64,000 bases of DNA. Source: Chryseobacterium sp. JJR-5R. Lineage in GTDB: Bacteria > Bacteroidota > Bacteroidia > Flavobacteriales > Weeksellaceae. The stretch covers positions 2,232,001 to 2,296,000 of the forward strand of contig NZ_CP139137.1 in NCBI RefSeq assembly GCF_034047335.1. Reading direction: 5' to 3'. Positions within the stretch are counted from its first letter, which is position 1. Every line of letters begins with the position of its first letter. The notes under the pieces are model-generated. The model searched no databases and was not told the origin of the DNA. It saw only the letters and a program-made list of their open reading frames with translations. Below, one piece after another: positions 35,372 to 44,684 of the stretch. A program made the position numbers and the translations under genes.

Positions 35372-35389
35372 AAGTACCTTGATGGTACC
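35372..35389 (+). repeat. Repeat copy 2: AAGTACCTTGATGGTACC
   Basis: Matches copy 1 (33438-33455) at 17 of 18 bases. Here GTACC-TTGAT-GGTAC is a perfect 5-bp inverted repeat. It lies 17 bp after the stop of the frameshifted regulator and about 70 bp before the 6S-like RNA, so it could be an operator for the RNA promoter or part of a terminator. Confidence 0.5.
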
Positions 35390-35424
35390 CGGTTCATTTG
35401 CCAGGATTGCTGTGATGGACTTAC

Positions 35425-35457
35425 TTTGCAATCAGTAAAAATTCATTATTAGTTTTT
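35425..35457 (+). promoter_or_regulatory. Possible promoter of the 6S-like RNA
   Basis: TTTG (35425-35428), a 21-bp spacer, then TAGTTTTT (35450-35457), which differs from TAnnTTTG only in the last base. The predicted RNA stem starts directly after it. Confidence 0.45.
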
Positions 35458-35593
35458 AAGAGGGGAGTTAATTTTTTTTAATTAATCCATCAGTGAAGTC
35501 ATGTTTGGTCTGCAAGTCATATTGTGATCCTATCTGTACTTAGCCGTAAGCGCTAAGACCCTGTCAGACTTTTTTTCCGCTCCCCTCTTTTTA
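35458..35593 (+). ncRNA. Structured RNA resembling 6S RNA
   Basis: A nested long hairpin: AAGAGGGGAG (35458-35467) pairs with CTCCCCTCTT (35580-35589), AAGTC (35496-35500) with GACTT (35567-35571), and GGTCT (35507-35511) with AGACC (35556-35560). The tip can form CTTAGC/GCTAAG. A T-rich tail follows at 35588-35593. Length about 130 nt, a large internal loop near the closing stem and the long single hairpin are the layout of 6S RNA, which binds RNA polymerase. A Bacteroidetes 6S family (6S-Flavo) is described, but this sequence was not compared with it. There is no coding frame. Confidence 0.6.
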
Positions 35594-36178
35594 TTTCATT
35601 CTTTCTAAAAGTATTTTTTCAATATCTTCAAGCTGTGTCCCTTTTGCCTTCAGTAAAATCAGAAAGTGGTACAAAAGATCAGCTGCTTCGTTTTTAAACA
35701 GGTTTTCATTGTCATCCTTTGCTTCGATCACCAGTTCTACTGCTTCCTCTCCTACTTTCTGGGCTACTTTGTTGATGCCTTTCTGAAATAATGAGTAGGT
35801 ATAAGAATCTTCTGTTTTCTCATCAATCCTTTGGCTGATTTTGGACTCCAGTTCATAGAGAAAACCTTTGGTTTCTTTATCCCCGAAACAGCTGAAGCTT
35901 CCCGTATGGCAAACTGTCTTTCCGGGAACTGCCTTTATGAGTACCGTGTCCCGGTCACAGTCAACAGCCATGCTTTTTACGGCAAGGAAATTCCCGGATT
36001 CTTCGCCTTTGGTCCATAACCTGTTTTTGGAACGGCTGAAAAAGGTCACCACCTGTTCTTTTTCTGTTTTCTCATAAGCTTCCTGATTCATGTATCCCAG
36101 CATAAGTACCTGCAGGGTATGGTCGTCCTGGACAATAACAGGAACCAGTCCGTTGCTTTTATCAAAGTTTATATTCAT
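35591..36178 (-). CDS. hisIE: Bifunctional phosphoribosyl-AMP cyclohydrolase / phosphoribosyl-ATP pyrophosphatase
   Basis: A 195-residue fusion enzyme for steps 2 and 3 of histidine synthesis. The HisI half (about 1-100) has [11 protein letters not shown] and the metal motif DCDRDTVL with [12 protein letters not shown]. The HisE half (about 108-195) has [22 protein letters not shown] and [13 protein letters not shown], the MazG-like metal pattern. It is the last gene of the his operon; its ATG overlaps the hisF stop (ATGA). Its stop falls inside the 6S-like RNA region on the other strand. Confidence 0.95.
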   Translation of the reverse strand: MNINFDKSNGLVPVIVQDDHTLQVLMLGYMNQEAYEKTEKEQVVTFFSRSKNRLWTKGEESGNFLAVKSMAVDCDRDTVLIKAVPGKTVCHTGSFSCFGDKETKGFLYELESKISQRIDEKTEDSYTYSLFQKGINKVAQKVGEEAVELVIEAKDDNENLFKNEAADLLYHFLILLKAKGTQLEDIEKILLERMK

Positions 36179-36927
36179 CGTACTGCTATTTTTTTAGATT
36201 TTAGTTCATTCTTCAGGTTCCTGATCCCAACTTCCCCGAAGTGAAAAATGCTGGCAGCCAGTGCGCCTGTTGCTTTCGTTTCTACGAAGACCTTTTCAAA
36301 ATCTCCGGTTTTTCCGGCACCGCCTGAAGCAATGACAGGAATGCCGATGTTTTCAGAAACCTCTTTTGTAATCCTCAGGTCAAAGCCGTTTTTCATTCCG
36401 TCTCCGTCCATCGATGTCAGAAGAATCTCTCCGGCTCCCAGTATTTCTGCTTTTTTTGCCCAATCCAGGGTTTTAAAACCGGTGATTTCCCTTCCGCCTC
36501 TGATGTGTACCCAATCTGAACCGTTGATGTGTTTTGTATCAATGGCCACAACAATACACTGGCTTCCGAATTCTTTTGCCAGATCAGAAATCAGTCCGGG
36601 GTTTTTAACGGCAGAAGAATTGATGCTGATTTTATCGGCTCCGGCTTCCAGCAGTTTCCTGACATCTTCAACGGTTGAAATGCCACCGCCTACCGTGAAA
36701 GGAATACTGAGCTCCCGCGCAATATTTTTCACCAATTCAGCAAACGTTTTGCGCTCTTCAACGGTTGCGGTAATATCCAGGAAAACCAGTTCATCGGCTC
36801 CGTCATTTTCATACTTTTTGGCCAGTTCAACAGGGTTTCCGGCATTCCGCAGACCTTCAAACTGAATGCCTTTAACCGTTGTCCCGTCTTTGATGTCCAG
36901 ACAGGGTATGATTCTTTTTTTTAACAT
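36175..36927 (-). CDS. hisF: Imidazole glycerol phosphate synthase, cyclase subunit
   Basis: A 250-residue TIM barrel that works with HisH. The start [24 protein letters not shown] holds the first catalytic Asp (near 11). The second catalytic Asp is in [15 protein letters not shown], and the phosphate motifs are VGGGIS and ASGGAG. It closes the imidazole ring and releases AICAR. It is separated from hisA by 63 bp and overlaps hisIE by four bases. Confidence 0.97.
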   Translation of the reverse strand: MLKKRIIPCLDIKDGTTVKGIQFEGLRNAGNPVELAKKYENDGADELVFLDITATVEERKTFAELVKNIARELSIPFTVGGGISTVEDVRKLLEAGADKISINSSAVKNPGLISDLAKEFGSQCIVVAIDTKHINGSDWVHIRGGREITGFKTLDWAKKAEILGAGEILLTSMDGDGMKNGFDLRITKEVSENIGIPVIASGGAGKTGDFEKVFVETKATGALAASIFHFGEVGIRNLKNELKSKKIAVR

Positions 36928-36990
36928 TTTTATTTTGTTGTAATTAATCGGTATGGTTTATTTTTAATCAAACGGTTTTACCGGATTTAA

Positions 36991-37713
36991 TCAGGCATCT
37001 ATAAATTCCCGGAGCTCGTCCAGACTGATTTTACCTTCGTAAATCGCTTTCCCGATAATGGTTCCTGAGCATCCTATTTCTTTCATCCGGTATACATCTT
37101 CCATTTTTGAGATCCCGCCGCTTGCTACCAGCTGAACAGAAGTACTGGATAAAATATCCTGATACAACACTTCTGAAGGCCCCTGTAACATCCCGTCTTT
37201 GGCAATATCGGTACAGATCACATGCTGAATTCCTTTCTGCTGATACTGAAGAATGAAATTAATAACATCCTCATCACTTTCCTCCAGCCAGCCTGAAGTT
37301 TTTATTTTCCGGTCTTTGCAGTCGGCGCCCAGAATAATCCTTTCGGCTCCAAATGTTGAAATCAGGTTAAAGCAGAATTCCGGATCCTGAACGGCAATGC
37401 TTCCGATGGTAATCTGTTCTGCCCCGGCACTAAAAGCGGTTTCAATATCTTCCGAAGTCTTCAGCCCGCCGCCGAAGTCTATTTTTAAAGACGTTTCCCG
37501 GGCAATGGTTTCCAATATTTTGTGGTTGACGATATGCCTGGATTTCGCCCCGTCGAGATCCACAAGATGAAGGAACTGAATTCCAGAAGCTTCAAATTCT
37601 TTAGCTACTTCTAACGGATTTTCGTTATACACCTTCACGGTATCATAATCACCTTTTGAAAGCCGTACACATTTGCCGTCAATAATATCAATGGCTGGAA
37701 TAATTTTCATCAT
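36991..37713 (-). CDS. hisA: Phosphoribosylformimino-AICAR-ribotide isomerase
   Basis: A 240-residue TIM barrel, paralogous to HisF. Catalytic Asp in [15 protein letters not shown] and in [16 protein letters not shown], with phosphate motifs DFGGGLK and ASGGIS. It converts ProFAR to PRFAR, the substrate of HisHF. Two adjacent ATG codons occur (37713 and 37710); either would overlap the hisH stop, which suggests translational coupling. Confidence 0.95.
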   Translation of the reverse strand: MMKIIPAIDIIDGKCVRLSKGDYDTVKVYNENPLEVAKEFEASGIQFLHLVDLDGAKSRHIVNHKILETIARETSLKIDFGGGLKTSEDIETAFSAGAEQITIGSIAVQDPEFCFNLISTFGAERIILGADCKDRKIKTSGWLEESDEDVINFILQYQQKGIQHVICTDIAKDGMLQGPSEVLYQDILSSTSVQLVASGGISKMEDVYRMKEIGCSGTIIGKAIYEGKISLDELREFIDA

Positions 37714-38291
37714 TTAATATTTAAAAAGTTATGTAACAAACGGCTTCCTGCACTTCCGGACTTCTCCGGGTGAAACTGCACGGCGTAAAAATTATCTTTC
37801 TGCAGGGATGCGCTGAACGGCAGGATATAATCACAGACCGAAGTTGTATATTCGGATAATTCACAATAAAAGCTGTGGACAAAATACACATCATTTTCTT
37901 CTTTACTGTCCGAAAAAAGGTTTGATTTAAAATCTGAAAGTGTATTCCAGCCCATATGCGGAACAATATTTTCAGCAGGAAATCTCTTAACCTGGATATC
38001 AAAAATTCCCATTCCGGCTGTATTGCCTTCTTCATTACTCGCACACATGAGCTGCATTCCCAGGCAGATCCCCAATACCGGCTGCTGTAATGCCGGGATC
38101 AAGAGGTCCAGGCCCTTTTCTTTCAGCATCTTCATCGTAGACGAAGCTTCACCCACGCCCGGGAAAATCACTTTGTCTGCATTTCTGATCACCTCGGGAT
38201 CATCAGTAATTACCGACCGGGTATTCAGCCTGTCCAAAGCATTCTGTACGGAATTTACATTTCCGCCGTTGTATTTTATAATAGCAACCAT
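37710..38291 (-). CDS. hisH: Imidazole glycerol phosphate synthase, glutaminase subunit
   Basis: A 193-residue class I glutamine amidotransferase. The nucleophile Cys is in [11 protein letters not shown] (about 80), and the His-Glu pair in [12 protein letters not shown] near the end. It supplies ammonia to HisF through the HisHF tunnel. It lies 6 bp after hisB and overlaps hisA. Confidence 0.96.
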   Translation of the reverse strand: MVAIIKYNGGNVNSVQNALDRLNTRSVITDDPEVIRNADKVIFPGVGEASSTMKMLKEKGLDLLIPALQQPVLGICLGMQLMCASNEEGNTAGMGIFDIQVKRFPAENIVPHMGWNTLSDFKSNLFSDSKEENDVYFVHSFYCELSEYTTSVCDYILPFSASLQKDNFYAVQFHPEKSGSAGSRLLHNFLNIK

Positions 38292-38297
38292 ATCGTT

Positions 38298-39392
38298 TTA
38301 TAAGCTTCCTTTTGTTGATGGGATGTTAAAGTTCTGACCGTTCTGCTGTACCGCTGCTTTTATTGATTTTGCAAATGCTTTAAAAACAGATTCTATTTTA
38401 TGGTGCTCATTGTCACCGTCTGCTTTGATATTGATATTGCACCGTCCCGAGTCAGTAAAAGATTTAAAGAAATGATAAAACATTTCAGTAGGCACATCCC
38501 CTATTTTATCTCGTTTGAAATCTGCATCCCACACCAGCCACGGGCGTCCTCCGAAATCAACGGCTACCTGCGCCAGGCAGTCATCCATAGGCAGCAGGAA
38601 ACCATATCTTTCAATTCCTTTTTTCTTTCCCAGCGCTTCCAGGACGGCCTGTCCCAATACAATTCCGGTATCTTCAATGGTGTGGTGTTCATCAACCTGC
38701 AGATCTCCTTTTGCCTTTATTTTCAAATCTACATTGCCGTGTCTGGCAATCTGTTCCAGCATATGGTCAAAAAAATGAAGCCCTGTTGAAATGTCAGACA
38801 AACCATTTCCATCCAGGTTAATTTCAATTTCAATATCCGTTTCATTGGTTTTTCTCGATACTTTTGCTTTACGCGGAACCTGTTTCAGATAAGAATAGAT
38901 TTCGTTCCAGCTTTCGGTGGTCAACGCTGCATCTTCATTTTGAACGGCACTGATAAAGATGGCTTTTGAATTCAGGTTTCCCGCCAGCCGGATATCGGTC
39001 AGCCTGTCCCCGATCACGAAAGAATTTTCCAGGTCATAATCACCGTAAATATATTTTCCCAACATTCCGGTCTGTGGTTTTCGGGTCGGCTTATTTTCGT
39101 GCTCGAAACTTCTGTCAATTAAAATATCACTGAAGACAATCCCTTCATTTTCAAAAGCCTTGAGCATCTTTTCATGAGGTTTGATAAAATCTTCGTAAGG
39201 AAAGCTTTCGGTTCCCAATCCGTCCTGGTTGGTGATCATGACCAGCTCATAATCCAGTTCATTGGTAATTTTTGACAGGTTTTGAAAGACACCCGGATAG
39301 AATTCAAGCTTTTCCAGGGAATCCACCTGGAAATCATGTTCCGGTTCAATAATCAGTGTCCCGTCACGGTCTATAAACAATACTTTTTTCAT
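38298..39392 (-). CDS. hisB: Bifunctional histidinol-phosphatase / imidazoleglycerol-phosphate dehydratase
   Basis: A 364-residue fusion enzyme. The N-terminal HAD phosphatase (about 1-165) begins [13 protein letters not shown] with the DxDGT motif and has MITNQDGLG. The C-terminal dehydratase (about 175-364) has the metal motifs [31 protein letters not shown]-like YHFFKSF and the late DNEHHKIES. The fused form is usual in Bacteroidetes and enterics. It overlaps hisC by four bases. Confidence 0.97.
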   Translation of the reverse strand: MKKVLFIDRDGTLIIEPEHDFQVDSLEKLEFYPGVFQNLSKITNELDYELVMITNQDGLGTESFPYEDFIKPHEKMLKAFENEGIVFSDILIDRSFEHENKPTRKPQTGMLGKYIYGDYDLENSFVIGDRLTDIRLAGNLNSKAIFISAVQNEDAALTTESWNEIYSYLKQVPRKAKVSRKTNETDIEIEINLDGNGLSDISTGLHFFDHMLEQIARHGNVDLKIKAKGDLQVDEHHTIEDTGIVLGQAVLEALGKKKGIERYGFLLPMDDCLAQVAVDFGGRPWLVWDADFKRDKIGDVPTEMFYHFFKSFTDSGRCNINIKADGDNEHHKIESVFKAFAKSIKAAVQQNGQNFNIPSTKGSL

Positions 39393-40420
39393 AATTCAAT
39401 ATTTTGTAAAACGGCAATCAGTCTTTTATTTTCTTCTCTGGTTCCTACATTGATTCTGATACAATCCGGAATCTGTGGACTTCTCTTACTGGTTAAAATT
39501 TCCTTTTCCAGCAGCTGTTCATATACTTTATCTCCATTTTCAAACCCAATCAGAAAGAAATTAGCCTCGCTGGGATATACTTTTTTTACACAGCTGATGT
39601 TTTCAAACTGATCTTTCAGCCAGGATTTTTCAAGGAGAATATTTTCTATGTTCTGCATTAACGGTCCGAGGCTGTCAATTGTTTTCAGGACCATGTCCAG
39701 GCTTAATGAGTTGATATTATAAGGCGCTTTTACTGTATTAATAAGTTTGATAATTTCTTCAGATGCATAAGCCATGCCTACCCTTGCGCCTGCCATTCCC
39801 CAGGCTTTCGAGAAGGTCTGAAGGACAATAAGGTTCGGATACTTATTCAGCAGTTCAATACATGATTTCCTGCCGGAAAATTCAATGTACGCTTCATCCA
39901 CCACCACAATCCCGTTAAAATTTTCAATATAAAATTCCAGGTCTTCAATGCTGTTCCCGGTAGGATTGTTCGGAGAACACAGAAAAAAAATCTTTGGCTG
40001 ATCATTATTTATCAGGTTTAAAAAATCATCTTTTGCGATATCGAAATTCTCATTTAAATCCAGCTTTACGACTTTATTTTCATTAATCGAGGCATAAAAA
40101 TCATACATGGCAAAAGAAGGGTTCATCCTCAACACTACATCTTTTTTAGGTTCACAGAAAATTTTGATGATCAGATCTATCAGTTCGTCGCTCCCGTTGC
40201 CAAGGGCAATGTTATCAGGAGAAACATTTTTCATGACAGAAAGTTTCTGCCTCAGTTTCTTCTGTGTGGAATCCGGATAACGGTTCAGGCTTCCGAATGG
40301 GCTTTCATTGGCATCCATAAAAACAGGGCTGCCAAATTCATTATGGTCCCTGAAACTGGTGTACGGCTTAAGTTCCAGGATATTTTTACGCACGAAGCGG
40401 CTGATGTTAAATGCTTTCAT
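39389..40420 (-). CDS. hisC: Histidinol-phosphate aminotransferase
   Basis: A 343-residue PLP enzyme of fold type I. The PLP lysine is in [15 protein letters not shown] (about 203-217), with [22 protein letters not shown] and VDEAYIEF as cofactor motifs. It transaminates imidazole acetol phosphate to histidinol phosphate. It starts 14 bp inside the end of hisD. Confidence 0.96.
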   Translation of the reverse strand: MKAFNISRFVRKNILELKPYTSFRDHNEFGSPVFMDANESPFGSLNRYPDSTQKKLRQKLSVMKNVSPDNIALGNGSDELIDLIIKIFCEPKKDVVLRMNPSFAMYDFYASINENKVVKLDLNENFDIAKDDFLNLINNDQPKIFFLCSPNNPTGNSIEDLEFYIENFNGIVVVDEAYIEFSGRKSCIELLNKYPNLIVLQTFSKAWGMAGARVGMAYASEEIIKLINTVKAPYNINSLSLDMVLKTIDSLGPLMQNIENILLEKSWLKDQFENISCVKKVYPSEANFFLIGFENGDKVYEQLLEKEILTSKRSPQIPDCIRINVGTREENKRLIAVLQNIEL

Positions 40421-41699
40421 TCTGTTGTTTTAATCTTATGGAAACGGCATTTTTGTGAGCGAGAAGCCCTTCTGCTTCCGCCATGACTTCTATGGTTTTC
40501 CCTACATTAGACAATCCTTCAGCAGACAGGTGCTGAAAAGTGATTTTCTTGACAAAGCTGTCCAGGGAAACACCACTGTAATTCCTGGCAAAACCGTTTG
40601 TAGGAAGGGTATGATTGGTTCCGCTGGCATAATCCCCGGCACTTTCGCAGGAATAATTCCCCAGGAAAACCGAACCGGCATTTTCAATTTCCGGGATGTA
40701 TTTTTCAAAATCTTTTACTGCCAGAATCAAGTGTTCGGGAGCATAGATGTTGCTGAATTGCAAAGCTTCTTCAATGGATTCCATTAAAATAAAATGACTG
40801 TTTTTTAAAGATTGCCGGGCCATTTCGTTTCTCGGAAGATCCCTGAGCTGTTTTTCTGTTTCCTCAACCGTCCGGTTAAGAACCGTTTCATCTATTGTCA
40901 CAAAGATAACCTGGCTGTCGCTTCCGTGCTCTGCCTGGGAAAGAAGGTCTGCTGCACAAAACTCCGGAACGGCAAACTCATCGGCAATAACCAGGACTTC
41001 ACTGGGGCCGGCAGGCATGTCGATGGCGACGTTGTAATTCTGCGCATATTCTTTTGCAGCCACTACATACTGGTTTCCGGGTCCGAAGATTTTATACACG
41101 TCCGGAATGCTTTCAGTCCCGAATGTCATGGCTGCAATGGCCTGTGCCCCGCCTGTTCTGAATATTTTACGGACTCCGCAAAGCTGTGCCGCGTAAAGGA
41201 CTGCCGGGTTGATCTGCCCGTTTTTATCCGGGGGCGTACATAAAATAATTTCCTTGCAGCCTGCCAATTGTGCCGGAACCGCCAGCATCAGCACAGTAGA
41301 AAACAAAGGTGCTGTTCCTCCCGGAATATAGATCCCGACTTTTTCAATTGCCCGGTTTTCCCTCCAGCAGGCTATTCCTGCCATTGTTTCTATTTTCTGA
41401 ATTTCAGGATTTTGCGAAGCATGAAATTTTGTGATATTCTCTTTAGCCTGCTGGATTGCAATTTTCAGTTCTTCCGGCAATGTATTTTCAGCATTTTTCA
41501 CTTCCTGTTCAGACACCAGGACCTGGTCAACATCAGCCTTGTCAAATTTTTTATTGAACCCGATTAATGCCCGGTCACCGTTCCTGCGTACTTCTGCAAA
41601 GATCTCCGATACGGTTTCTGTAAGTCCTGCCCTTTCTAACACCGGCCTTTTCACCAGTTCCGGCCATATATTCTTCTGTGGATATTTTGAAATGTTCAT
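40407..41699 (-). CDS. hisD: Histidinol dehydrogenase
   Basis: A 430-residue zinc enzyme that oxidises histidinol to histidine in two NAD-dependent steps. Signatures include PGGTAPLFSTVLMLAVPAQL, GPGNQYVVAAKEYAQ, DMPAGPSEVLVIAD and LLSQAEHGSDSQ (zinc Gln/His), with the catalytic pair in IYAPEHLIL and the late GTNHTLPTNG. It starts 1 bp after the hisG stop. Confidence 0.97.
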   Translation of the reverse strand: MNISKYPQKNIWPELVKRPVLERAGLTETVSEIFAEVRRNGDRALIGFNKKFDKADVDQVLVSEQEVKNAENTLPEELKIAIQQAKENITKFHASQNPEIQKIETMAGIACWRENRAIEKVGIYIPGGTAPLFSTVLMLAVPAQLAGCKEIILCTPPDKNGQINPAVLYAAQLCGVRKIFRTGGAQAIAAMTFGTESIPDVYKIFGPGNQYVVAAKEYAQNYNVAIDMPAGPSEVLVIADEFAVPEFCAADLLSQAEHGSDSQVIFVTIDETVLNRTVEETEKQLRDLPRNEMARQSLKNSHFILMESIEEALQFSNIYAPEHLILAVKDFEKYIPEIENAGSVFLGNYSCESAGDYASGTNHTLPTNGFARNYSGVSLDSFVKKITFQHLSAEGLSNVGKTIEVMAEAEGLLAHKNAVSIRLKQQNESI

Positions 41700-41700
41700 C

Positions 41701-42558
41701 TTATATCACCATTTTATCAATTGGAATTATTAAAATATCCTGAGCACCTTTGTTTTTGAGTTCATCAATAACTTCCCAGAACCGGTCTTCGTTAATCACG
41801 GAATGGATGCTGCTCCACCCTTCCTGCGCGAGGGGAATAACCGTCGGGCTTTTAAGAACCGGTAGGGCTTCAGAGATGATTCTAATTTTATCGTTCGGAA
41901 CATTCATCAGAATATATTTTGAATTTTTTGCTTTTAAAACGGCTTTGATCCTGAACAGTAATCTGCCGAGAACAGCTTCTTTTTCATCATTCAGGCTGAA
42001 GGTTTTCGCCAGAACGGCTTCGGATAATAAAAGGGTGACTGTTTCCCTGAGACCGTTCTTAAATAAAGTGCTTCCTGAACTCACAATATCACATATTCCG
42101 TCCGCAAGGCCGATATTCGGGGCAATTTCCACGGAGCCTGAAATGACATGGATATCGGCTGAAATATTGTTTTCCTGAAGAAAGGTTTTAAGGGTATTGG
42201 GATAGGAGGTAGCAATTTTTTTGCCCTGGAAGTAACTGAGCTGATCTGTTTCCACCTCTTTCGGAACGGCTAATGAAACGCGGCATTTTGAAAAACCGAG
42301 CTTCTGGACAATCTCGATATTCTTGTCTTTTTCCGCGAGGAGGTTTTCGCCTACAATGGCAATGTCTACCACCCCATCTTCCAGATACTGCGGGATATCC
42401 GAGTTTCTCAGGTACATGATTTCCAGAGGAAAGTTGTCTACAGACACTTTGAGCTGGTCTTTTCCGTTATTGATGAAGATTCCGCAGTCTTTAAGGAGCT
42501 GAAGGGATTCTTCGTAAAGCCGTCCGCTTTTCTGTATGGCAATTTTTAATTTACTCAT
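41701..42558 (-). CDS. hisG: ATP phosphoribosyltransferase (long form)
   Basis: A 285-residue enzyme that commits ATP and PRPP to histidine synthesis. The catalytic part has KSGRLYEESLQLL and VDIAIVGENLL; the PRPP loop ADGICDIVSSGSTLFKNGL is present. The C-terminal 75 residues form the HisG_C regulatory domain (ending GAQDILIIPIDKMVI). This makes it the long form, so no HisZ partner is needed and allosteric inhibition by histidine is expected. It is the first structural gene after the attenuator. Confidence 0.96.
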   Translation of the reverse strand: MSKLKIAIQKSGRLYEESLQLLKDCGIFINNGKDQLKVSVDNFPLEIMYLRNSDIPQYLEDGVVDIAIVGENLLAEKDKNIEIVQKLGFSKCRVSLAVPKEVETDQLSYFQGKKIATSYPNTLKTFLQENNISADIHVISGSVEIAPNIGLADGICDIVSSGSTLFKNGLRETVTLLLSEAVLAKTFSLNDEKEAVLGRLLFRIKAVLKAKNSKYILMNVPNDKIRIISEALPVLKSPTVIPLAQEGWSSIHSVINEDRFWEVIDELKNKGAQDILIIPIDKMVI

Positions 42559-42630
42559 TTGATTTTTATTAATGCCTGAGTAAATAAAACGGGTGGATGG
42601 TAAAGATTTTCCGGGATGAATTCAGAAACA

Positions 42631-42660
42631 AAAAACCGCCTGTTTACTCAGACGGTTTTT
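42631..42660 (-). terminator. Attenuator terminator of the his operon
   Basis: On the minus strand AAAACCGTCTG and CAGGCGGTTTT pair with one A-C mismatch around AGTAAA, and T6 follows. It lies between the leader peptide (stop at 42706) and hisG (start 42558), so it would end transcription early when the leader is read without stalling. Confidence 0.85.
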
Positions 42661-42705
42661 AATTATTTTGATTTCTAACATATCGTATCGATCAATCAAT
42701 TCCGT

Positions 42706-42756
42706 CTAGCAGAGATGATGATGATAATGATGTACTGTTAAAAAATTCGGTTTCAT
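42706..42756 (-). CDS. hisL: his operon leader peptide
   Basis: A 16-residue peptide, MKPNFLTVHHYHHHLC, with five His in six consecutive codons. It lies about 10-15 nt after the predicted transcription start and is followed by a terminator and then the his genes. This is the classic layout of ribosome-mediated attenuation: when charged tRNA-His is scarce the ribosome stalls on the His codons and an alternative fold lets transcription continue. The exact antiterminator pairing was not resolved by eye. Confidence 0.9.
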   Translation of the reverse strand: MKPNFLTVHHYHHHLC

Positions 42757-42773
42757 TGTTGAAATGTATTTTG

Positions 42774-42803
42774 CAAATGTAGGACTTATTTTGAAACATC
42801 CAA
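42774..42803 (-). promoter_or_regulatory. Promoter of the his operon
   Basis: On the minus strand TTG (42801-42803), a 19-bp spacer, then TACATTTG (42774-42781). Both boxes fit the Bacteroidetes consensus. The leader-peptide ATG is 17 bp downstream. Confidence 0.8.
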
Positions 42804-42808
42804 GGATT

Positions 42809-43909
42809 TTATGAAATAATTTTTCGGTAAAGCGCCATCAGATGACCGGCAATCGGTTCATCATTGAATTTCTGTACGAACTCGAAACCCTTATCCGCAC
42901 GACGCTGCCGCTCAGATTCATTGTTCCATAGAAACTGTATTTTGGCTGAAATATCGGCTGCATTTCCGGGATTGATATATACGGAATCCGGTCCTCCCGC
43001 CTCAGGAAGGCAACTCGTATTGCTGGTGATGACAACCGTTTTTGAAAACAGGGCTTCAATTACCGGAATCCCAAAGCCTTCAAACAAACTCGGGTATACG
43101 AAAATATCTGCTGATTTATAGATTACCGCCAGCTCATCCATGGAAACGCCTTCGAGAAAATGAACTTGGTTTTCCATCTTATTTTTCCGAATAAACTGCA
43201 GGATGTTCCTAAAGTATTTTGTCTTTCTCCCCACCACGACCAAAGGAATCCCTGTATCTTTTACGGCTTTAACAATGTTCAAAAGGTTCTTACGCTCTTC
43301 AACGGTCCCTACGTTTAAGATAAAACGTTCAGGAAGATTAAATTTCTCTCTGGTCTGAAGGATCAATTTATCAGGCTGCTCTTCTTTAAATGCCTGATGG
43401 CAGCCCTGGTAGATCACTTCAATTTTACTTTCAGGAATGTTAAGAAACCGGATGACATCCTGTTTGGTCTGCTCGGAAATCGCTATAATCCGGTCTGCTG
43501 AATCAGCTGCTTTTTTAAATTTCCAAAAATGGATTTTACGGTCGAAAAAAGAATAATACTGCGGATATCTCATAAAAATGAGATCATGGATGGTAACCAC
43601 TTTTTTAATCGGGGCCTTATCCCATTTCAATGGCAGTTCACCGGATAAACCGTGAAAAATATCGGCATCCTGTTTTTGGGCATCCTTTCCCATTTTCAGC
43701 TGCCGCGACATCATTCCGCCTGAGGTTTCCACGAACCGGACATTAGGGTTTTCCATGATATTCTTCCCTCTCTCCGACTGGTTTTTATTAAGCAAAACAT
43801 ACTCGTTTTCAGGAAAATATTTTGCCAGAATCCTTACCAGATCCCTGGAATAGTTGCCCAATCCGGATGTGTTGTGAAAAAACCTTTTGGCATCGTAAGC
43901 AATCTTCAT
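42809..43909 (-). CDS. Family 4 glycosyltransferase
   Basis: A 366-residue GT-B fold enzyme. It has the donor-site pattern FVYPSLFEGFGIPVIEAL (E-x7-E motif, about 272-290), preceded by LNVGTVEERKNLLNIVKAV. The N-terminal acceptor domain begins MKIAYDAKRFFHNTSGLGNYSRDLV. It probably transfers a sugar from an NDP donor in polysaccharide or lipid-linked glycan assembly. It overlaps the deacetylase gene by four bases and is the last gene of the glycan cassette. Confidence 0.88.
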   Translation of the reverse strand: MKIAYDAKRFFHNTSGLGNYSRDLVRILAKYFPENEYVLLNKNQSERGKNIMENPNVRFVETSGGMMSRQLKMGKDAQKQDADIFHGLSGELPLKWDKAPIKKVVTIHDLIFMRYPQYYSFFDRKIHFWKFKKAADSADRIIAISEQTKQDVIRFLNIPESKIEVIYQGCHQAFKEEQPDKLILQTREKFNLPERFILNVGTVEERKNLLNIVKAVKDTGIPLVVVGRKTKYFRNILQFIRKNKMENQVHFLEGVSMDELAVIYKSADIFVYPSLFEGFGIPVIEALFSKTVVITSNTSCLPEAGGPDSVYINPGNAADISAKIQFLWNNESERQRRADKGFEFVQKFNDEPIAGHLMALYRKIIS

Positions 43910-44682
43910 AACTGAATCTGTTTTTGGAATTCCTGGAAGGTTCCGAAGGAATAATTTTTACTTTTAAGCCATGAAATAAATTCATCGAACCTTTCTACCA
44001 TATCGTTTCCTGAATTTTTTATGGTAAAGCCGGGTAATTTAAAGACTTCATCTTTAATTTCCGCAAATTCCCAGGGGTGGAAATAGATATTTAAATACCG
44101 GTCTTTCTTTAACGTATCTGAAGCCAGTTTCCTGTAAAAAGAAAGAGGAAAATTATGAAAGCTCAGCCAGAATAGCGGAATCCTGAAATTAGGGGACACC
44201 GAAGCCGGGATCTGGGTAACATTCCCTTCTTTAAAATACGTCCTGGAAACGTTGAGATTATTATATCTTCCCGGAAGAAATGTAGGGTTAACGGATGAAT
44301 TATAAGCATAGCCTGCATCTTCTACCGCATTTTTACTCACCGGCATCATTCTCGGCATCCTGAGACCGGTTACTTTTGCAGAAAACAATTCTTCCAGCCT
44401 TTCTTTGGATTCCTTCAGGTGCCTTTCTTCAAAATCCGAGTGGAACCAGGTGTGGGAAGCCAGTTCATGGCCATCATCCAATAACCTTTTGATCAGGTTT
44501 TTACTGTTCTCAGCAAAAACTACGGTTGAGAAAAAAGTGGCCTTTATCTGATGCTTTTTAAGGATATCCAGAATTTTTTCCAGTCCGGCCTGTGAGATGG
44601 AAATCTGTTTTTCAAACGGGATCTTACCTTTGTATTCCAGTGGCATATCAAATTCCTCAATGTCAAAACTCAATAAAACCAT
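43906..44682 (-). CDS. Polysaccharide deacetylase family protein
   Basis: A 258-residue NodB-homology (CE4-like) enzyme. The catalytic Asp pair is in LLSFDIEEFD (about 3-12), the metal-binding HxxxH-type motif in ELASHTWFHSDFEE (about 74-87). It has no signal peptide, so it would act in the cytoplasm or on a membrane-linked intermediate. It lies between a GT2 and a GT4 gene, with 2 bp and -4 bp spacing, so it probably removes acetyl groups from a sugar of the same glycan. Confidence 0.85.
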   Translation of the reverse strand: MVLLSFDIEEFDMPLEYKGKIPFEKQISISQAGLEKILDILKKHQIKATFFSTVVFAENSKNLIKRLLDDGHELASHTWFHSDFEERHLKESKERLEELFSAKVTGLRMPRMMPVSKNAVEDAGYAYNSSVNPTFLPGRYNNLNVSRTYFKEGNVTQIPASVSPNFRIPLFWLSFHNFPLSFYRKLASDTLKKDRYLNIYFHPWEFAEIKDEVFKLPGFTIKNSGNDMVERFDEFISWLKSKNYSFGTFQEFQKQIQL

Positions 44683-44684
44683 GG

